DNA of 64,000 nt from Macrotrachela quadricornifera (taxonomy: Eukaryota; Rotifera; Eurotatoria; Philodinida; Philodinidae): contig JAJEKB010020406.1 of the NCBI GenBank assembly GCA_022393335.1, positions 293,894-357,893 of the forward strand, read 5' to 3'. The notes under the pieces were generated by a model that was not told the origin of the DNA, did no database searches, and saw only the letters and a program-made list of their open reading frames with translations. How positions within the stretch are numbered: the first letter of the stretch is position 1; the number at the start of each line of letters is the position of its first letter. The position numbers and the translations under genes were made by a program. Below, in pieces: positions 46,140 to 58,130 of this stretch.

Positions 46140-49100
46140 TTAAATCTCACTTGAGAAAAGTATAGTATTGAAGGTGATTTCATAGGTTCGAGCAATTGGT
46201 TCTTGTGTATTCTTCATAAAAAATTCCGATTCTGTTATATCAATGATTAAGATTGTTTTTCTCGGTAAATAACGATATAATTCTCCTTTCTGCAAAAAGA
46301 GCAATTCATCTGTTAGAGTATTTGGTGTAAGAGTAGGTAACCAAAGACCGGTGTAGATAACATCATCGTCTATTGTCATACTTGCTGTTCGATTGATCAC
46401 TTTAATCATTTTGACGTTTACTATTGGGTTTGATGTTAAAGTTTGATTAGGTACAAAGAGGAACTGACAATAGTTCATTTGTTTGGCTGTGTATTTGCCA
46501 TTCTCAATAGAGACAGATGGAGCAGAAAAACAGACACGAAGTCCACCAATAAAATGTGGACCGGTTAAATCAAATTGAATTGTAAGAATATGCTGTGGTA
46601 GTAGAGTAGAAATATAAAGTATGTTATTGTCGGTACGACAGTTAAAATCTGTTGACAAAATGCTTAATCCATGATCTCTCTTCTGTAGGATTGTTAAATT
46701 ATGGCATGTGAAGCCTGTACTAACAAGTTGTACTCCTAAACTTATATTTTGGTAATTAAGTAAAGTAAAAATCGGTTCTTCTTCTTCATGTTTATGTGTT
46801 GAAAGTAGTTGTAAAGAACTACTAAATTTCGCATTGAATACTGAACTATCACACGTAGCACGCATTCGTTCGATTATTGACGTTTGGTCATATGGATAGA
46901 GATAAATGAAGGAAATACTAAACTTGCAGGCAAAAATAATAAGAACAAAAAGAGAAAGTGAAATAAGTCCACCTAACCAATATTGTCCTTCACCAATTAC
47001 ATCAACATGTATAAACATATTTTTGAGAATCATTTGTCTATTTTTATGTTTGAAACGGGATGAAACAAATTTGATTAATATGAAGAATATTAGACAAGCG
47101 ATAATGACAATACCGGCCCAAAAAACAGGTGACATGAAAAGACAACGAGCAGTAGTAATAGGAAGTGTTAAGATATTTTGAAGTAACAAATCGTCAAATT
47201 GTGTAGATTCAGGTGATTCAGGATAAGGATTTGCTTGATCATAATTTGACATATCGCTTATATTGATTTCACTCACAGCACCCGGAAAACACCAAGATAT
47301 ATTTGTTTCAGAACACTTCTCGCAATTTATTCCATAACTACCATTATTTTTAGAATGTGCTGGACAAATTCTGCAAGGACCAAAACTCTTGTTTTGTTTG
47401 TGAGTACCCAATATACAAGGCTCGGATTTATATACTACAATCACACTGTCATCGTATCTTGTTATCAAGCTACTACGATAACCTGGAGAGCTCGCAGGAA
47501 GAAGTATGATATTGACAGGATCAAGTAAAAGTACAATACTGTGCAAATTCCATGATACGAAATTAACGATATGGTATGGTGATCGTAATAATTTTGATTG
47601 TGGAAGTGGTTGTTGATTATTTGGAAATATGAACATCGGATGTGTATTTCCATTCATATTATGAAGAGAATAAACCTATAAGAACTAACTAATCGATTTT
47701 GATCTCAGACTCAATGCATACGATAGACCCAAGTGAGATATAAAAAACCCCAAAAGAACAAATCTCCATAGGACTTTTTCTTGGAGTTATAGGCATTTTA
47801 CTAAAATTCTATTGTATAGTAAAAAAATCAAAGTATTGTATTTTGATCTAAAAATTTGCTCATAGAATGGTCTAATAATGGGGTAGAGTATCCTTAAAAT
47901 TTCAACTCTCAATAACGTTCTCTTCCTAATATATTAATGCCTAAAAAGTCGGACATTTTTTTGGAATATGGATGAGTTTTAGGAGGCTGAATATTTTAAG
48001 ATAAAAACGTTCTTCCGAGCTAAAATTTTCAGGATACTCGACCCATTAGTAGACCATTCTATGGACAAATAGGTCAAAATACAATATTTCGATTTTTTAC
48101 TATACATCATACTACACAGTAAAATGTTAGTAAAATGATTATAATTCCAAGAAGAAGTCCTATGGGGATTTTGTTCTTTTAAGATTTTTCATACCTCACT
48201 AGGGTCTACCTTATGCATACAGTCTATATTCAATCAGCATATTTATTCGTCGGAACCTAATTATTGTATTAAAGGCAGAGATGTTTATCGCGGTTGAGAG
48301 TCTGCCGCTGCCGCACCACAAAGATAATCAGAAAAACGGTACCGCTTTGGTATTTTTAAAATTTTTTGAATTTTCAAAGCTGTGAACGGTTTAAGCTAGA
48401 TTTGCTCTTATTAACCGATAAAATTCTTCAAGGGTTACCGTACGACACACATCAACGACAAGATTATATAGTACGAACTAATTCACTTAAGTACTCTGGA
48501 TATAATCGTAAATATAACAAAGTGTAATCTATTACGATTTGTTCATCGGCTATGGATCTACTTGTAGTTTATATTCTTAATACTATGATTATTCTTTTTC
48601 TCGAATATGTAACATGATTATTAAAGAACGAATCGAACCGAACTAGTTTTCAAAAAACAAAACAAATAAATCTAAGAAAGTGTAAAAGAAAAATACACGG
48701 AATGATCTATCATCTATTTAACAAGTGTAACGCTTCTGACAAAGAACAAACGAGTATCTAGTGGTCATCCATCATAGTTAGTATATATTTCATACAATAT
48801 TTTTAGTTCTCCTTGTAACTTATACATATGAGCATGAAGACATTTTTTTTCATTACTTAGCAATGTAAACAATGCAGAGTTATTCTTGTGATTTGCATAG
48901 AGACAATGTATGAAAATGAATGATTACCTGAAAGTTTGATGTTCACATATACTATTATCAGCCATTCTTAATTAATTTTAAAGAGCACTAGAAGATGAAA
49001 ATATTGCTTTCTATGTTTTTAGACTCTTCGAATAACCAAATTTAATATTTTTAGTCTTTAACTAAATTTCCTAGATATCTACTTTCGTTATAAAATGAAT

Positions 49101-50129
49101 CAGTATTACACTTACTTGTATTTGAGAGTTGGACCATGGTAAAGTTGGCATTCCATAAGCAAGTACTGCATATGTATTGTTATCTATAAGTGTAACTGAT
49201 TTGCCAAACAATATATCTTTCTCTGATGAAATATGTTCTTTGATGACAAATGGAAGATTTGATTTATTTTGAATAGATAAAATAACAGCGGTGTCCATAG
49301 ATGGAATACCTACAATCAACTTATTTGATTTTTCATCCAAAGAAATTGATAATGTTGAATATTCTCTATAATCCCAAATAAATGTTGATGAAAAATATGT
49401 AGGCCATTCATATATTCCTAATGATATTGGCATAGATATATTAGAATGATCAACTGTATATAAACAAATACGGAATTTTCCACTGTCTTCGTGCTTTTGC
49501 GTTCCTTCCATTCTATATGCAAGTAAAAAAAGACGATGATCAGTTGTAACAGCAAGTGCTTGACCGCGCATAAATGTCTTACTATCCCACAATATATTAT
49601 TCGAGTATTCTTTGATCATTTTCGAATTTATATCGAAATGAAGAGTTAAAGAAAGTTGAACGACATATATATGGCTGCTTTCGGAGTCCATACCAAGAAC
49701 TATCTCCGCTGCAATATGTGGTGGTTTCAATATTCTTGATATAGTGTAATTGGGTTGAGAATGCGCAAGTGGGATCCACATTACTACTAAATATAAAGTA
49801 TTATTTCCGACATCTCCTACAAATGCAAATACTGAATTATTATTGTTTGATCTAGCACCTGTAACAATGCTATATATATAAATAAAAGATAGCTTTGATC
49901 CTTCGCTATCAATAATTTGTTCATAGAGTATATCATGCGTGTATGGCTTAGACGAAAGTGGATTTCTCATAGTTTTAAGTCTTCGAAAAGTATTGTCAAC
50001 AAAAATACAGATATGATCATTCACTGCCAAACGAGTTCCATGTAAATCATCAGTTTTTTGTTTATATAAATACTCTTCTAATCCATGTATATCAGGAAAT
50101 ATTAGGAGAATAATCAAGTAATAGAACAT
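46140..50129 (-). CDS. Large receptor-like membrane protein with Cys-rich repeat, two exons
   Basis: Exon 1 is 50129-49116 and exon 2 is 47675-46140. The 1.44-kb intron starts GTAAGT and ends TTATAG, joined in phase 0 after SNSQIQ, giving 849 residues. A signal peptide (MFYYLIILLIFPDIHG) precedes a 480-residue ectodomain with several N-glycosylation sites and propeller-like repeated phrases such as STLSISLDEKSNKLIVGIPS and DILFGKSVTLIDNNTYAVLA. Then comes a Cys-rich stretch (425-467; GPCRICPAHSKNNGSYGINC), like the ephrin-receptor/GCC2-GCC3 type. Hydrophobic segments at about 516-542 and 571-597 are joined by a basic loop, and a 250-residue C-terminal domain follows with Cys and glycosylation sites. 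I recall proteins of this layout as a multigene family in bdelloids but know no function. The intron is far longer than others here because it holds inserted repeats. Confidence 0.8.
47719..48213. mobile_element. MITE inside the receptor-gene intron, 495 bp
   Basis: Left TACGATAGACCCAAGTGAG; right, reverse-complemented, TAAGGTAGACCCTAGTGAG. Arms of about 220 bp keep matching (AAAAGAACAAA, CATAGGACTT, GTATTTTGA, ATAGAATGGTCTA). TA at the borders and ATGC/TGCA around them. Near 52890 a similar ATGTAGACCCAAATGAG occurs, so the family has more members. It does not touch the splice sites. Confidence 0.75.
48284..48345. mobile_element. Left part of a CAGAGATGT hAT MITE
   Basis: CAGAGATGTTTATCGCGGTT followed by GAGAGTCTGCCGCTGCCGC matches the left half of the MITE at 43805-43928 (CAGAGATGTCCATCGCGGTT). 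The right half is missing or replaced by GGTACCGCTTTGG. It is in the same intron as the previous element. Confidence 0.55.
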
Positions 50130-50251
50130 TTTACGATAAATTTTATATTTTCATATGAGTTTATTAATTGTCTACAATATGAATAAATAATAATAAAATT
50201 CTGTTAAAAGTATACATTTATTATGAGGAGACGTTTCAAGGCATTAAAAAT
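50130..50251. other. Upstream region of the receptor-like gene
   Basis: AT-rich 120 bp between the gene start and the next palindrome. No promoter motif can be named with confidence. Confidence 0.3.
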
Positions 50252-50801
50252 CTTTTGAGCCCAGATTTTGCCTGTAAGTAGAGAATATATAGATCAGAAA
50301 AAATCTAAGAGAATATGGGTCCAAGTTGAGATATCGACTTTTTATTAGAACTTGCCTATGGGATCCCATTTTCCCCATAAAATCAAAGTTTTGAGTTTTT
50401 ACGTGAAACTTTATCTATATCTAGACCTCAATTACAGTAGCTCCTCTCCAAAGTTTAAGAATTTTTGGACTACCCATTTCCGAGATATAATGTTTTCAAA
50501 ATACCCATACATACAATGATATCCATGATAAATTGTATTTATGATAATACGCTCATATCTCAGGATTGGTTAGTCTAAAAATTCTGAAACTTTGTTGACA
50601 AGCTACTCTAGTTGAGATCTTCATATGGGTAAAGTTTCACATCAAAACTCGAAACTTTGATTTTATGGGAAAAATGGGATCTCATAGGCAAGTTCTAGTA
50701 AACAGTCGATTCTCAGCCAAATCTCAACTTGGACCCATATCCTCTTAGACTTTTTCTAATCTATATATTCCCCACTTATGGACAAAATCTGGGCTCAAAA
50801 C
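50252..50801. mobile_element. Palindromic element, 550 bp
   Basis: Left arm TTTTGAGCCCAGATTTTG returns as CAAAATCTGGGCTCAAAA at the right. Inner matches are GAATATATAG/CTATATATTC, GGGTCCAAGTTGAGAT/ATCTCAACTTGGACCC, and AACTTGCCTATG/CATAGGCAAGTT. Arms are about 250 bp around a centre near 50520. No coding. Confidence 0.75.
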
Positions 50802-51267
50802 GTTCGTACATCTTTAAAATATAACTCGATTTAATTGAGTGACTAAAGTTTTTTAATCTTTTTCAAAAGAATTATTATTTATACTTACAAGAAAAATAGT
50901 TTTTATTTTATGTTGTTTCTCTACGAATATTTAATGAAATGCAAGTGAGTAATTCTATAGTACAAGTATATGTTACTTTTATTTATGTACGGATATTGTA
51001 TTCATGTTTGTCTCAAATACTTGAGAAATTGATATAGTAAATCTTATATATTTTACATGATACTATCACAATTATTTACAAGTATCATCTAACCTTCATT
51101 ATACAGTATCGAATAGAATTTGCACTATCAATTATGGCAACGAAACTTCTTTAGAATGTGCATATATATGAATACAATTATCAAGATCGATTATTTTCTC
51201 GCTATACACATGAGAAATACTTCCGATCATACACAGTTATAGATGCTAATATATAGTCATACAGATG
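50802..51267. other. Gene-free spacer
   Basis: AT-rich, no frames or repeat ends noted. Confidence 0.35.
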
Positions 51268-51981
51268 TACAGAATGTTCCAAAAGTCATGTCCATTTAAG
51301 AAAATTGAATATCTCCATTACGGCTCAAGCAAACGTGCTGATTTTTTTATCAGTGATAGAGGCATGCACCAAGTTTATATTCATAAAGACATGTCTAGGG
51401 AAATTCATTGTTAAGTGTGACTATTGATCGAAGACAAGAAAAATTTACTTTTTCACAGTTAGAAAAAAAACCAGTATACTTAACAGAGGATTTCTCTGGG
51501 CATGTCCTTATGGATACGAAGCCTGAACATGCCTCTATTATCGGTAGAAAAATTAGCTCGTTTGCTCTAGCCGTAATGGAGATATTCAGTTTTTATTTTG
51601 GCAAACTAATTTTTGGGCCACTCTGTATATAGCCCGAAAATCACGCTACCGAGAAAATATAAAATATCTCCGCTGCGGCTCGAGCAAAGGAGCTCATTTT
51701 TTTACCAATAATAGAGGCATGTTCAAGCTTCATATCCATGCGAGCAAGACTAGAGAGAGTCGTTATTAAGTACCACTAATGACCTCAACAAACTAATTTT
51801 ACCTTTTCGCAGATAGAATAGACAAAAAATATACTTACCAAAGAATTTCTCTAGGCATGTCTTTATGAATATAAACTTGGTGCATGCCTCTATCACTGAT
51901 AAAAAAATCAGCATGTTTGCTTGAGCCGTAATGGAGATATTCAATTTTCTTAAGTGGACATAACTTTTGGGACACCCTGTA
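51268..51981. mobile_element. Composite mariner-type MITE, two inverted units
   Basis: Outer ends TACAGAATGTTCCAAAAGTC and, reverse-complemented, TACAGGGTGTCCCAAAAGTT, followed by matching ATGTCCA.TTAAGAAAATTG and TCTCCATTACGGCTCAAGC. In the middle (about 51585-51700) a second pair of ends occurs: TTTTTGGGCCACTCTGTATA, then a related ATATCTCCGCTGCGGCTCGA. So two MITEs of one family seem joined head to head. Frames 51408-51632 and 51750-52067 come from complementary arms. GGGTGTCCC is a common mariner end. Confidence 0.75.
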
Positions 51982-52015
51982 TTATCTAGTGAAAATAGAA
52001 AGATGTGTTGATACG

Positions 52016-52850
52016 TAGGGTGTTGAAAAAGTTCCCGGAATAGCTTTATTATAAAACAACAAAACATGTTACAATTATTAATATATATGTTCTTTCTTGA
52101 AGTATTGTCCCTCTACCTAAACACACATTTGCCAACGTTCTGGAAGATTTTGTATGGCAGTTGTAAAGTCATCTTCAGACATTAGTACATTGATGAACCT
52201 AATGAACTTCGATCATTGTAATGTCTTCCTGCAAGATAACTTTTTAAAATAGGAAACAAAAAATAATCGCTGGGAGCCAGGTCTGAAGAATAAGGTCGAT
52301 GACGAAGCAATTCATATTTAAAATTGTGAATAGTAGAGGAAACAATATGTAATGTATGTACTGGAGTATTATCATAATGAAGAATAACACCAGCTGAAAT
52401 TAAACCTCGCCGTTGTTTTTTAATTTCTGGATGAAGTTCATTAAGTAAAATGTTTGCATAATATGTCTTCGTTATTGTTGTATCAACAGGCACAGATATC
52501 TTGAGAATTATCCCTTTATGATCTCAGAAAAAGGAATATAAAACTTTTCCAGCGGACTTTTCTTATTTCAGTTTAGTTCGCGATGGTGAATCAGTTCGTT
52601 TCCATTGTTTTGATTTTAGGTTGATAAAAATGGAGAAACGATTCATCACCAGCTATAATTCGAAAAAGAAAGTCGTTTTCTTCAGCTGAATAACGAGCCA
52701 AAACTTTTTGAAACGATTGAACACGTTCATATCTTTGATCAGGTGTTAGTAAATGTGGTACTCATTTCGAAGAAACTTTAGTCATATGTAATTAATCATG
52801 TTTAATACCATGTACCGTGCCAATTGAATTGGTTAACGATGGAAGGGCCC
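52016..52850 (-). pseudogene. mariner transposase remnant, second family
   Basis: On the minus strand a readable piece at 52493-52185 has a LHYDNTPVHT patch (second Asp region), then LLRHRPYSSDLAPSDYFLFP with the third Asp block, then KSYLAGRHYND. Upstream, around 52560-52700, are broken patches including a GDE motif. A TAGGGTGTTGAAAAAGTTCC at 52016 is a probable right end of the element; no left end was found. Many stops. Different from the mariners at 12285 and 56885. Confidence 0.75.
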
Positions 52851-53549
52851 CAACTGTCAAATCACTTTTGAGTCAAGACTATGTGCGATATGTAGACCCA
52901 AATGAGTTATGAATACTCTGAAATAAGTTCTGTCCGCTAGCTTATTGCTACAGAGATATTGCGCTTTTACAATGTTTTTAAATAAATGCCGTGGCCCCCC
53001 CTTGCAATGAATATTTCAGATTTATTCACCTTTCCTATCCTAGGATACAGTTATGAATAGTTTGTCTCTATCAACTGGTAGATTTGATGCTCTTATTTTA
53101 GGATAAATCGACTTAAAATCGATTTGACAGTTGAGACCCTTCCCTCAATAGATAAAATCTTTTTTTGTCACATATGTGCTGGTAACATGAACATGAATGC
53201 TCGTGAATATTCTTTGAATTAATTTTAATAGAAATAAGATAGCGAACTACGACGTTCACCTATGGAAAGAGGAAATGAAGTTTCATCGAAACGGGTATAA
53301 CTGATTTCTCTAATCTGCTTTCTAAGGAACAAATCTATTCTATACATTGTTTATTGTGAATTTTGAATAATCATGTTCACATTCAAGTCACTGATCGAAG
53401 ATTTACGAGGTGCAAAAGACGCATATGTCTATATTTACTAATAACGTCTGCTCTAGACAAAGCTCTACTACGATTTTCTATCAATCACTTTGCTTTCTTT
53501 TTCTCATAAAGAAAACATTTCATCGATGGTTAGAAAATTGAATTAAATG
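52851..53549. other. Gene-free stretch
   Basis: Contains GTAGACCCAAATGAGTTATG near 52891, similar to the end of the intronic MITE at 47719, and otherwise nothing I can assign. Confidence 0.35.
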
Positions 53550-53773
53550 AGTAGTGTCACATATCCAGGATTTTGGAGATGCCACCGCGTCTCCTAAGGG
53601 AGGGAGACGCCACACCCACATCCGGAAGATGTGGTCGTTTGTCATCGGAGATATAAGATTTTCGCTATAGATGCACATCCCTCACATCCTCATCCGCATC
53701 TCCCGCGAGAGATACAGCATCTCTCTCAAGAGATGCGGTGGCATCTCCAAAATCCTGGATATGTGACACTACT
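53550..53773. mobile_element. Short MITE with near-perfect 39-bp inverted ends
   Basis: Both ends read AGTAGTGTCACATATCCAGG, then ATTTTGGAGATGCCACCGC, in opposite orientation, with no difference that I can see. The centre is GC-rich with GAGATGC/GCATCTC units. The identity of the ends suggests recent movement. Target duplication unclear. The frame 53631-53816 crosses the border and is not a gene. Confidence 0.8.
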
Positions 53774-54494
53774 GAACAAAACTCGTACATTTTCATTAAC
53801 AATTGGAAGTATATGATTAAAGAGCAATGGATCTCTCTCAATTAAATATATTCATTCTTGTGTTTTTTATGAAAAATATTCTATCTCCATTGAGTAGATT
53901 GTATATTGAGGGTGACTGAGGTTGTTCTTTTCGTTACTGTCATATGTCTCATCGTATTTCTCTCAAGTGAGATGATATTGTTATCACTATTAATTCATTC
54001 TGAGCAAACATACTTATACGTGAAGAAAAATAATTATTTCGAGGCAAACAAAACTTATCTACGTATTTCGTTTTAATCCGTATTTGTTCGTATATAGTTT
54101 GAAGGAATACGATCGTACAAAATGTGATTGCATGCAGAGAAATATGAAAGAAAAAGGATCTATTTTGACAATAAAACCGTAGCAAGAGATACTCTAGCAT
54201 CATGACATTAATTCCGCAATTTTTAACCAATCGGATGCCATTGAGTAGAACACGAACACTTTTACTGATATGTGTTCAACAGAAATCTTCAATTTATGCC
54301 ATTAACATCAATTAACGTATGATAACAACTAAGGTTCTTTATGAATCAATTTTAAATGTCCTGAGAGAAACATAATGATAAGAATCACGCATGCATATAT
54401 ATATAATAAGGTCATATTCTATAAGAAATGACAACATTATTAAAGATATAATTCACAGATAACTTTGATTTGCTTTCGTGAAATCACTACAATA
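53774..54494. other. Upstream region of the M28 peptidase
   Basis: AT-rich with a TATATATATAATAAGG run near 54394. No gene; the minus-strand frame 53949-54230 lacks motifs. Confidence 0.35.
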
Positions 54495-56183
54495 ATGGTG
54501 ACAACAAAGGACGATTTACTAAATAAAACATGTCTACTTTCAATATTGCTTATAATTATTATTTCACTTTTGATAATAGTTCTTATTCTAGCAGCAGCTA
54601 CATTAAGTTCGGTCAAAAATGAGAAAAATAATAATAATATGAATGGACCAATACCAACAACTACAGCACCATGTTTAGTAGTGAAAACTCTCTGTGATAC
54701 AATCAATTCCAGCCAATTAATGTCTCATTTGGAGCAATTACAAATAATTGCTGATAGAAACGATAATAGACGTCCTGTTGGTACTCCGGGTTTTCAAGAG
54801 ACAATCGATTACATTGAAACACAATTAAGATCTAAAACAAATTTTCGAATATTTAAACAAGAATTTCATATGAATTCAACGATATTTGTGATGCCTATTC
54901 TTACTTCTACTATTAGTGGAATTGATAAAAATTATACATTTGAAACGGATTTTATCACGATTAGATCGTCATCATCTGCCAAATTCCTTACTCCTATTCG
55001 TCTGACAGTTATACCCAGTTCTGGGTGTAATGATGTAGACTGGCAATCTGCTATTCCATATCCATCTACCAACAGTATTACACTTGTTATACATGACGGA
55101 AATTGTTCTGTTTCAACCAAAAGTGAACTAGCATACAATCACAATGTTGTTGGTCTTTTAGTATATGATAGTAGTGAGAATGGCACAAGATGGCCAAACG
55201 TTTTTGTTCCTCCGAATACCACATTTCCTGCCATAATGCTTTCTTACAAAATAGGTGTACAACTATTGAAAGCGGCAGAAAACTATTTAACGACTAATGT
55301 AAGTATTCGAATTGTTGCTACTGCTGGAGATAGAATTCAAGTACCCATTTCAATCGAAAACCTATGTGCTGATACACCAACTGGAAATAAAACTCAGACA
55401 ATAGTTGTCGGAAGTCATAGTGATAGTGTTGAATATGGTCCAGGCATTAATGATAACGGTCTCTAACTTTGTTTTGACAAATTGATTAGCGATAAAATTT
55501 GTTTGTTTTAAACAGGTAGTGGTACCATAGCAACCTTGGTGTTAGCTCTGAATTTAGCTCAACAGTTTCAAACATTATCCTACGAAAAGTATCTCTATCG
55601 CATTCGATTCTGTTGGTGGGGAGCAGAAGAAAGATTATTAGCTGGATCATCCTATCATGTTAAACAAGCTATTAATTCAAATGTAGAGGGTGATCGGTTG
55701 AGAGACTATATTATGGTGTTAAATTTTGATATGCTCGCTTCTCCAAACTATTACTTTGGGATTCTTGAAAGGGCGTCGTTAGCAACTTTAGTATCACTAG
55801 CAGTACAAAATGCTTCATTGAAAATTTCACAAGCATTTCGCAATTGGTTCAATGAAAATAAATTACCATGGGATAATGTTTCTCTAACTATTCAAAGTGA
55901 TCAATATCCATTTCTAGTTGAAGGTGTTGCCGTTGGTGGCCTAGTTGCAGGAACGAATGAAGATAAAACACTTGAACAACGAAATCGATATGATAGAATG
56001 CTAGGTCATGGACATGGTGGAATTGCTGGTGTACCTTGTGATCCATGTTATCATGAAACATGTGATACCACAGAGAATATTAACCCGTTTGTCTATCAAA
56101 CATTGACCAAATCAGCAGCTCATGTGTTAGAAACTTTTGGTCGCATGCAAGATTTACGTCTATGGATATATGGACCATCATAA
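54495..56183 (+). CDS. M28-family membrane aminopeptidase, two exons
   Basis: Exon 1 is 54495-55458 and exon 2 is 55516-56183. The 57-bp intron begins GTCTCT (weak donor) and ends AACAG, restoring GINDNGSGT, and the product is 543 residues. M28 enzymes are two-zinc exopeptidases that clip N-terminal residues. A signal anchor at about 13-36 predicts a type II protein with the enzyme outside or in the lumen. A PA-like insert domain lies before the catalytic part, as in aminopeptidase Y. Metal ligands are in place: H308 and D310 (GSHSDSV), D320 (GINDNG), E359/E360 (WWGAEE), D393 (NFDM) and H501 in DPCYHETCDT. Several N-glycosylation sites. I start at ATG 54495 since the codons before it have only a TTG. 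AATAAA at 56197-56202. The PA/M28 layout is common in fungi and bacteria too, so transfer is possible but not shown. Confidence 0.9.
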
Positions 56184-56884
56184 ATAACTAAAAATTAATA
56201 AAACACCTTCTATCGCGATGTAATATGCTTAAATACAACAGTTTGATTCAATTCATTTAAAAAAATCACACTTCTCGAATTGCTTGTAACTTTGTCTATA
56301 TCCCGCAAAAAGTGGGAACAAAAATTTCTAAAACTTCCTAAACAGACAGCTTTCGAATAGAAGAGTAGAGTTAACATGAAGAGGATGAGAATGAATTTAC
56401 GTAGATATTCCAAGCTTATTACGACGATCGTTTGGCACGGAGCTTATTCCGTTCATCATCAGCTAAGTTCAGAATAAAGATTGAAATCCAAATTATTGTA
56501 GCAGTTCTACTAAATGGCAAGCTTACGTAGATATTCCAGGCAGTTATTGCGACGCATTTCTTCCTTCCTTTAGAAACTCATCAGGTAACTATGGAATTGG
56601 AATAGTAATCTGCATAAAATAAGACAAGATAACCAATTTCAGAGGGCAAATATAGGAGTGACAACTCTTAACATAAGTTAAATGTCGAGTTTCAATCTCA
56701 GTCAATCGCAGAGGTGCAGTGAATTTACAATTATAATTCCAACCTTCTTACAACAAGTTTGGACTATTGCTCAAATAATCATTATCAGGTAAACTTGGAA
56801 TTGAAAGTGTCTGTGAAAGTACGTAGATATAATCACTAGTCAAATAGTCGTCCTCTATTAATTTGTAGTGAGCAGAAAGGGAAA
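56184..56884. other. Gene-free spacer with a short direct repeat
   Basis: TTTACGTAGATATTCCAAGC near 56397 is repeated as CTTACGTAGATATTCCAGGC near 56522, each followed by TTATT(A/G)CGACG. Nothing else identified. Confidence 0.4.
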
Positions 56885-58130
56885 TATTGGCTTGTTAAGA
56901 AATTTTTGTCGTTTTTTTCGTATTTTCCCAGAACAGTTCAGAAAGTTCTGGAAATTTCCATATTAAGGGTATATAAAGGCGGTGTAAATATCTCTCGAAC
57001 CACAATAAAACTATGGATAAACACGCTGATAGCGAACTAGAATTGCATATATCTCGTAGAGAGCTTCGACTTCTTTTGCTTCACGAATTTCGTCTGGGTC
57101 ACAAAACAGGAGAAGCAACAAGTAACATATGCCATACGATGGGAACGAATGCACTCTCCATTCGTACAACGCAACGTTGATTCAATCAGTTCAACAACGG
57201 TAACTTTGAACTCGATGATTTACCTCATACTGGAAGACCACTCGAGGTGGATATCGATCGCTTAAAGGAACCTATCGAAGATGATCCTAGATTAACTACA
57301 CGTTGTTTAGCAGAGCACCTTGGGTGCTCTCATGTTACAGTGGCAATACATCTGCACGAATTAGGCAAAACGTACAAATATGGAGTTTGGATACCACATG
57401 ATTTGTCACCGCATCAGCTCCAACACAGAGTTGATGCTTGCATGGAATTAATGACATCTCACGGCAACTACCAATGGCTTAATAATCTTATTACTGGCGA
57501 TGAAAAGTGGGTGTTATATGTTAACCATACACGTAAGCGGCAGTGGCTGGCAGCTGGACAAAAAGGTGTAGCAACACCCAAACATGACTCTAACCAAAAG
57601 AAGATTATGCTGAGCGTTTGGTGGGGAGTAAGAGGAATTATTCACTGGGAACTTCTTCCACCTAATCGCACTATCACTGCTGACTTCTATTGCCAGCAAT
57701 TAGACCGAGTTGCAGCCAAACTTCAGGGAAAACAGGATAAAATTTATTTTTTGCATGACAATGCCAGACCTCATGTTGCAAAATTAACTCGTGAAAAATT
57801 ACTGGAGCTTGGATGGATTACGGTTCCACATCCACCTTATTCTCCAGACTTGGCTCCTACAGACTACCACTTGTTCCGTTCTCTTTCTAACTATCTGCAG
57901 GAGAAAAAGTTCGACGACGAATACGATCTAGAAATGGGACTTCTCGACTTCTTTGACCAAAAGTCGCAGGACTTTTACGAAAGTGGGATCCTTTCTCTAC
58001 CAGAGCGTTGGCGACAAGTCATAGATAGTGATGGAGCATATATCGTTAAAAGCTAGTTGTATTCTTTGTATTGAAAAAATAAAAATAAATTTAGCAAAAA
58101 AAACGACAAAAATTTCTTAACAAGCCAATA
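56885..58130. mobile_element. mariner element, nearly intact, 1246 bp
   Basis: The left end TATTGGCTTGTTAAGAAATT and the right end, reverse-complemented, are the same for over 30 bp (through TTTGTCGTTTTTTT), with TA at each border. The transposase gene 57013-58056 fills most of the interior. Matching ends and a single lesion in the gene mark this as the youngest transposon in the window. Confidence 0.93.
57013..58056 (+). pseudogene. mariner transposase, full length with one nonsense codon
   Basis: 348 codons including the stop, the usual mariner size (about 345). Starts MDKHADSELELHISRRELRL; the N-terminal helix-turn-helix region is followed by HTGRPLEVD. The three catalytic Asp of a DD34D enzyme are present: ITGDEKWVLYVN, FLHDNARPHVA and PHPPYSPDLAPTDYHLF. 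The only lesion I see is TGA at codon 56 (57178-57180), at a place where mariners have Trp (W-F-x-x-F), so a TGG-to-TGA change is likely. Downstream of it the frame is open to the end at 58056. Could be a lone inactive copy, with intact sisters elsewhere in the genome. Confidence 0.92.

Noticed and set aside
46906..47181. 91-codon frame on the plus strand
   Set aside because: Antisense to the well-supported receptor-like gene.
51408..52067. Two open frames, one on each strand
   Set aside because: They lie in complementary arms of a MITE and have no transposase motif.
54465..54494. Ten-residue N-terminal extension of the M28 peptidase
   Set aside because: It would start at TTG; the first ATG is at 54495 and leaves a normal signal anchor.
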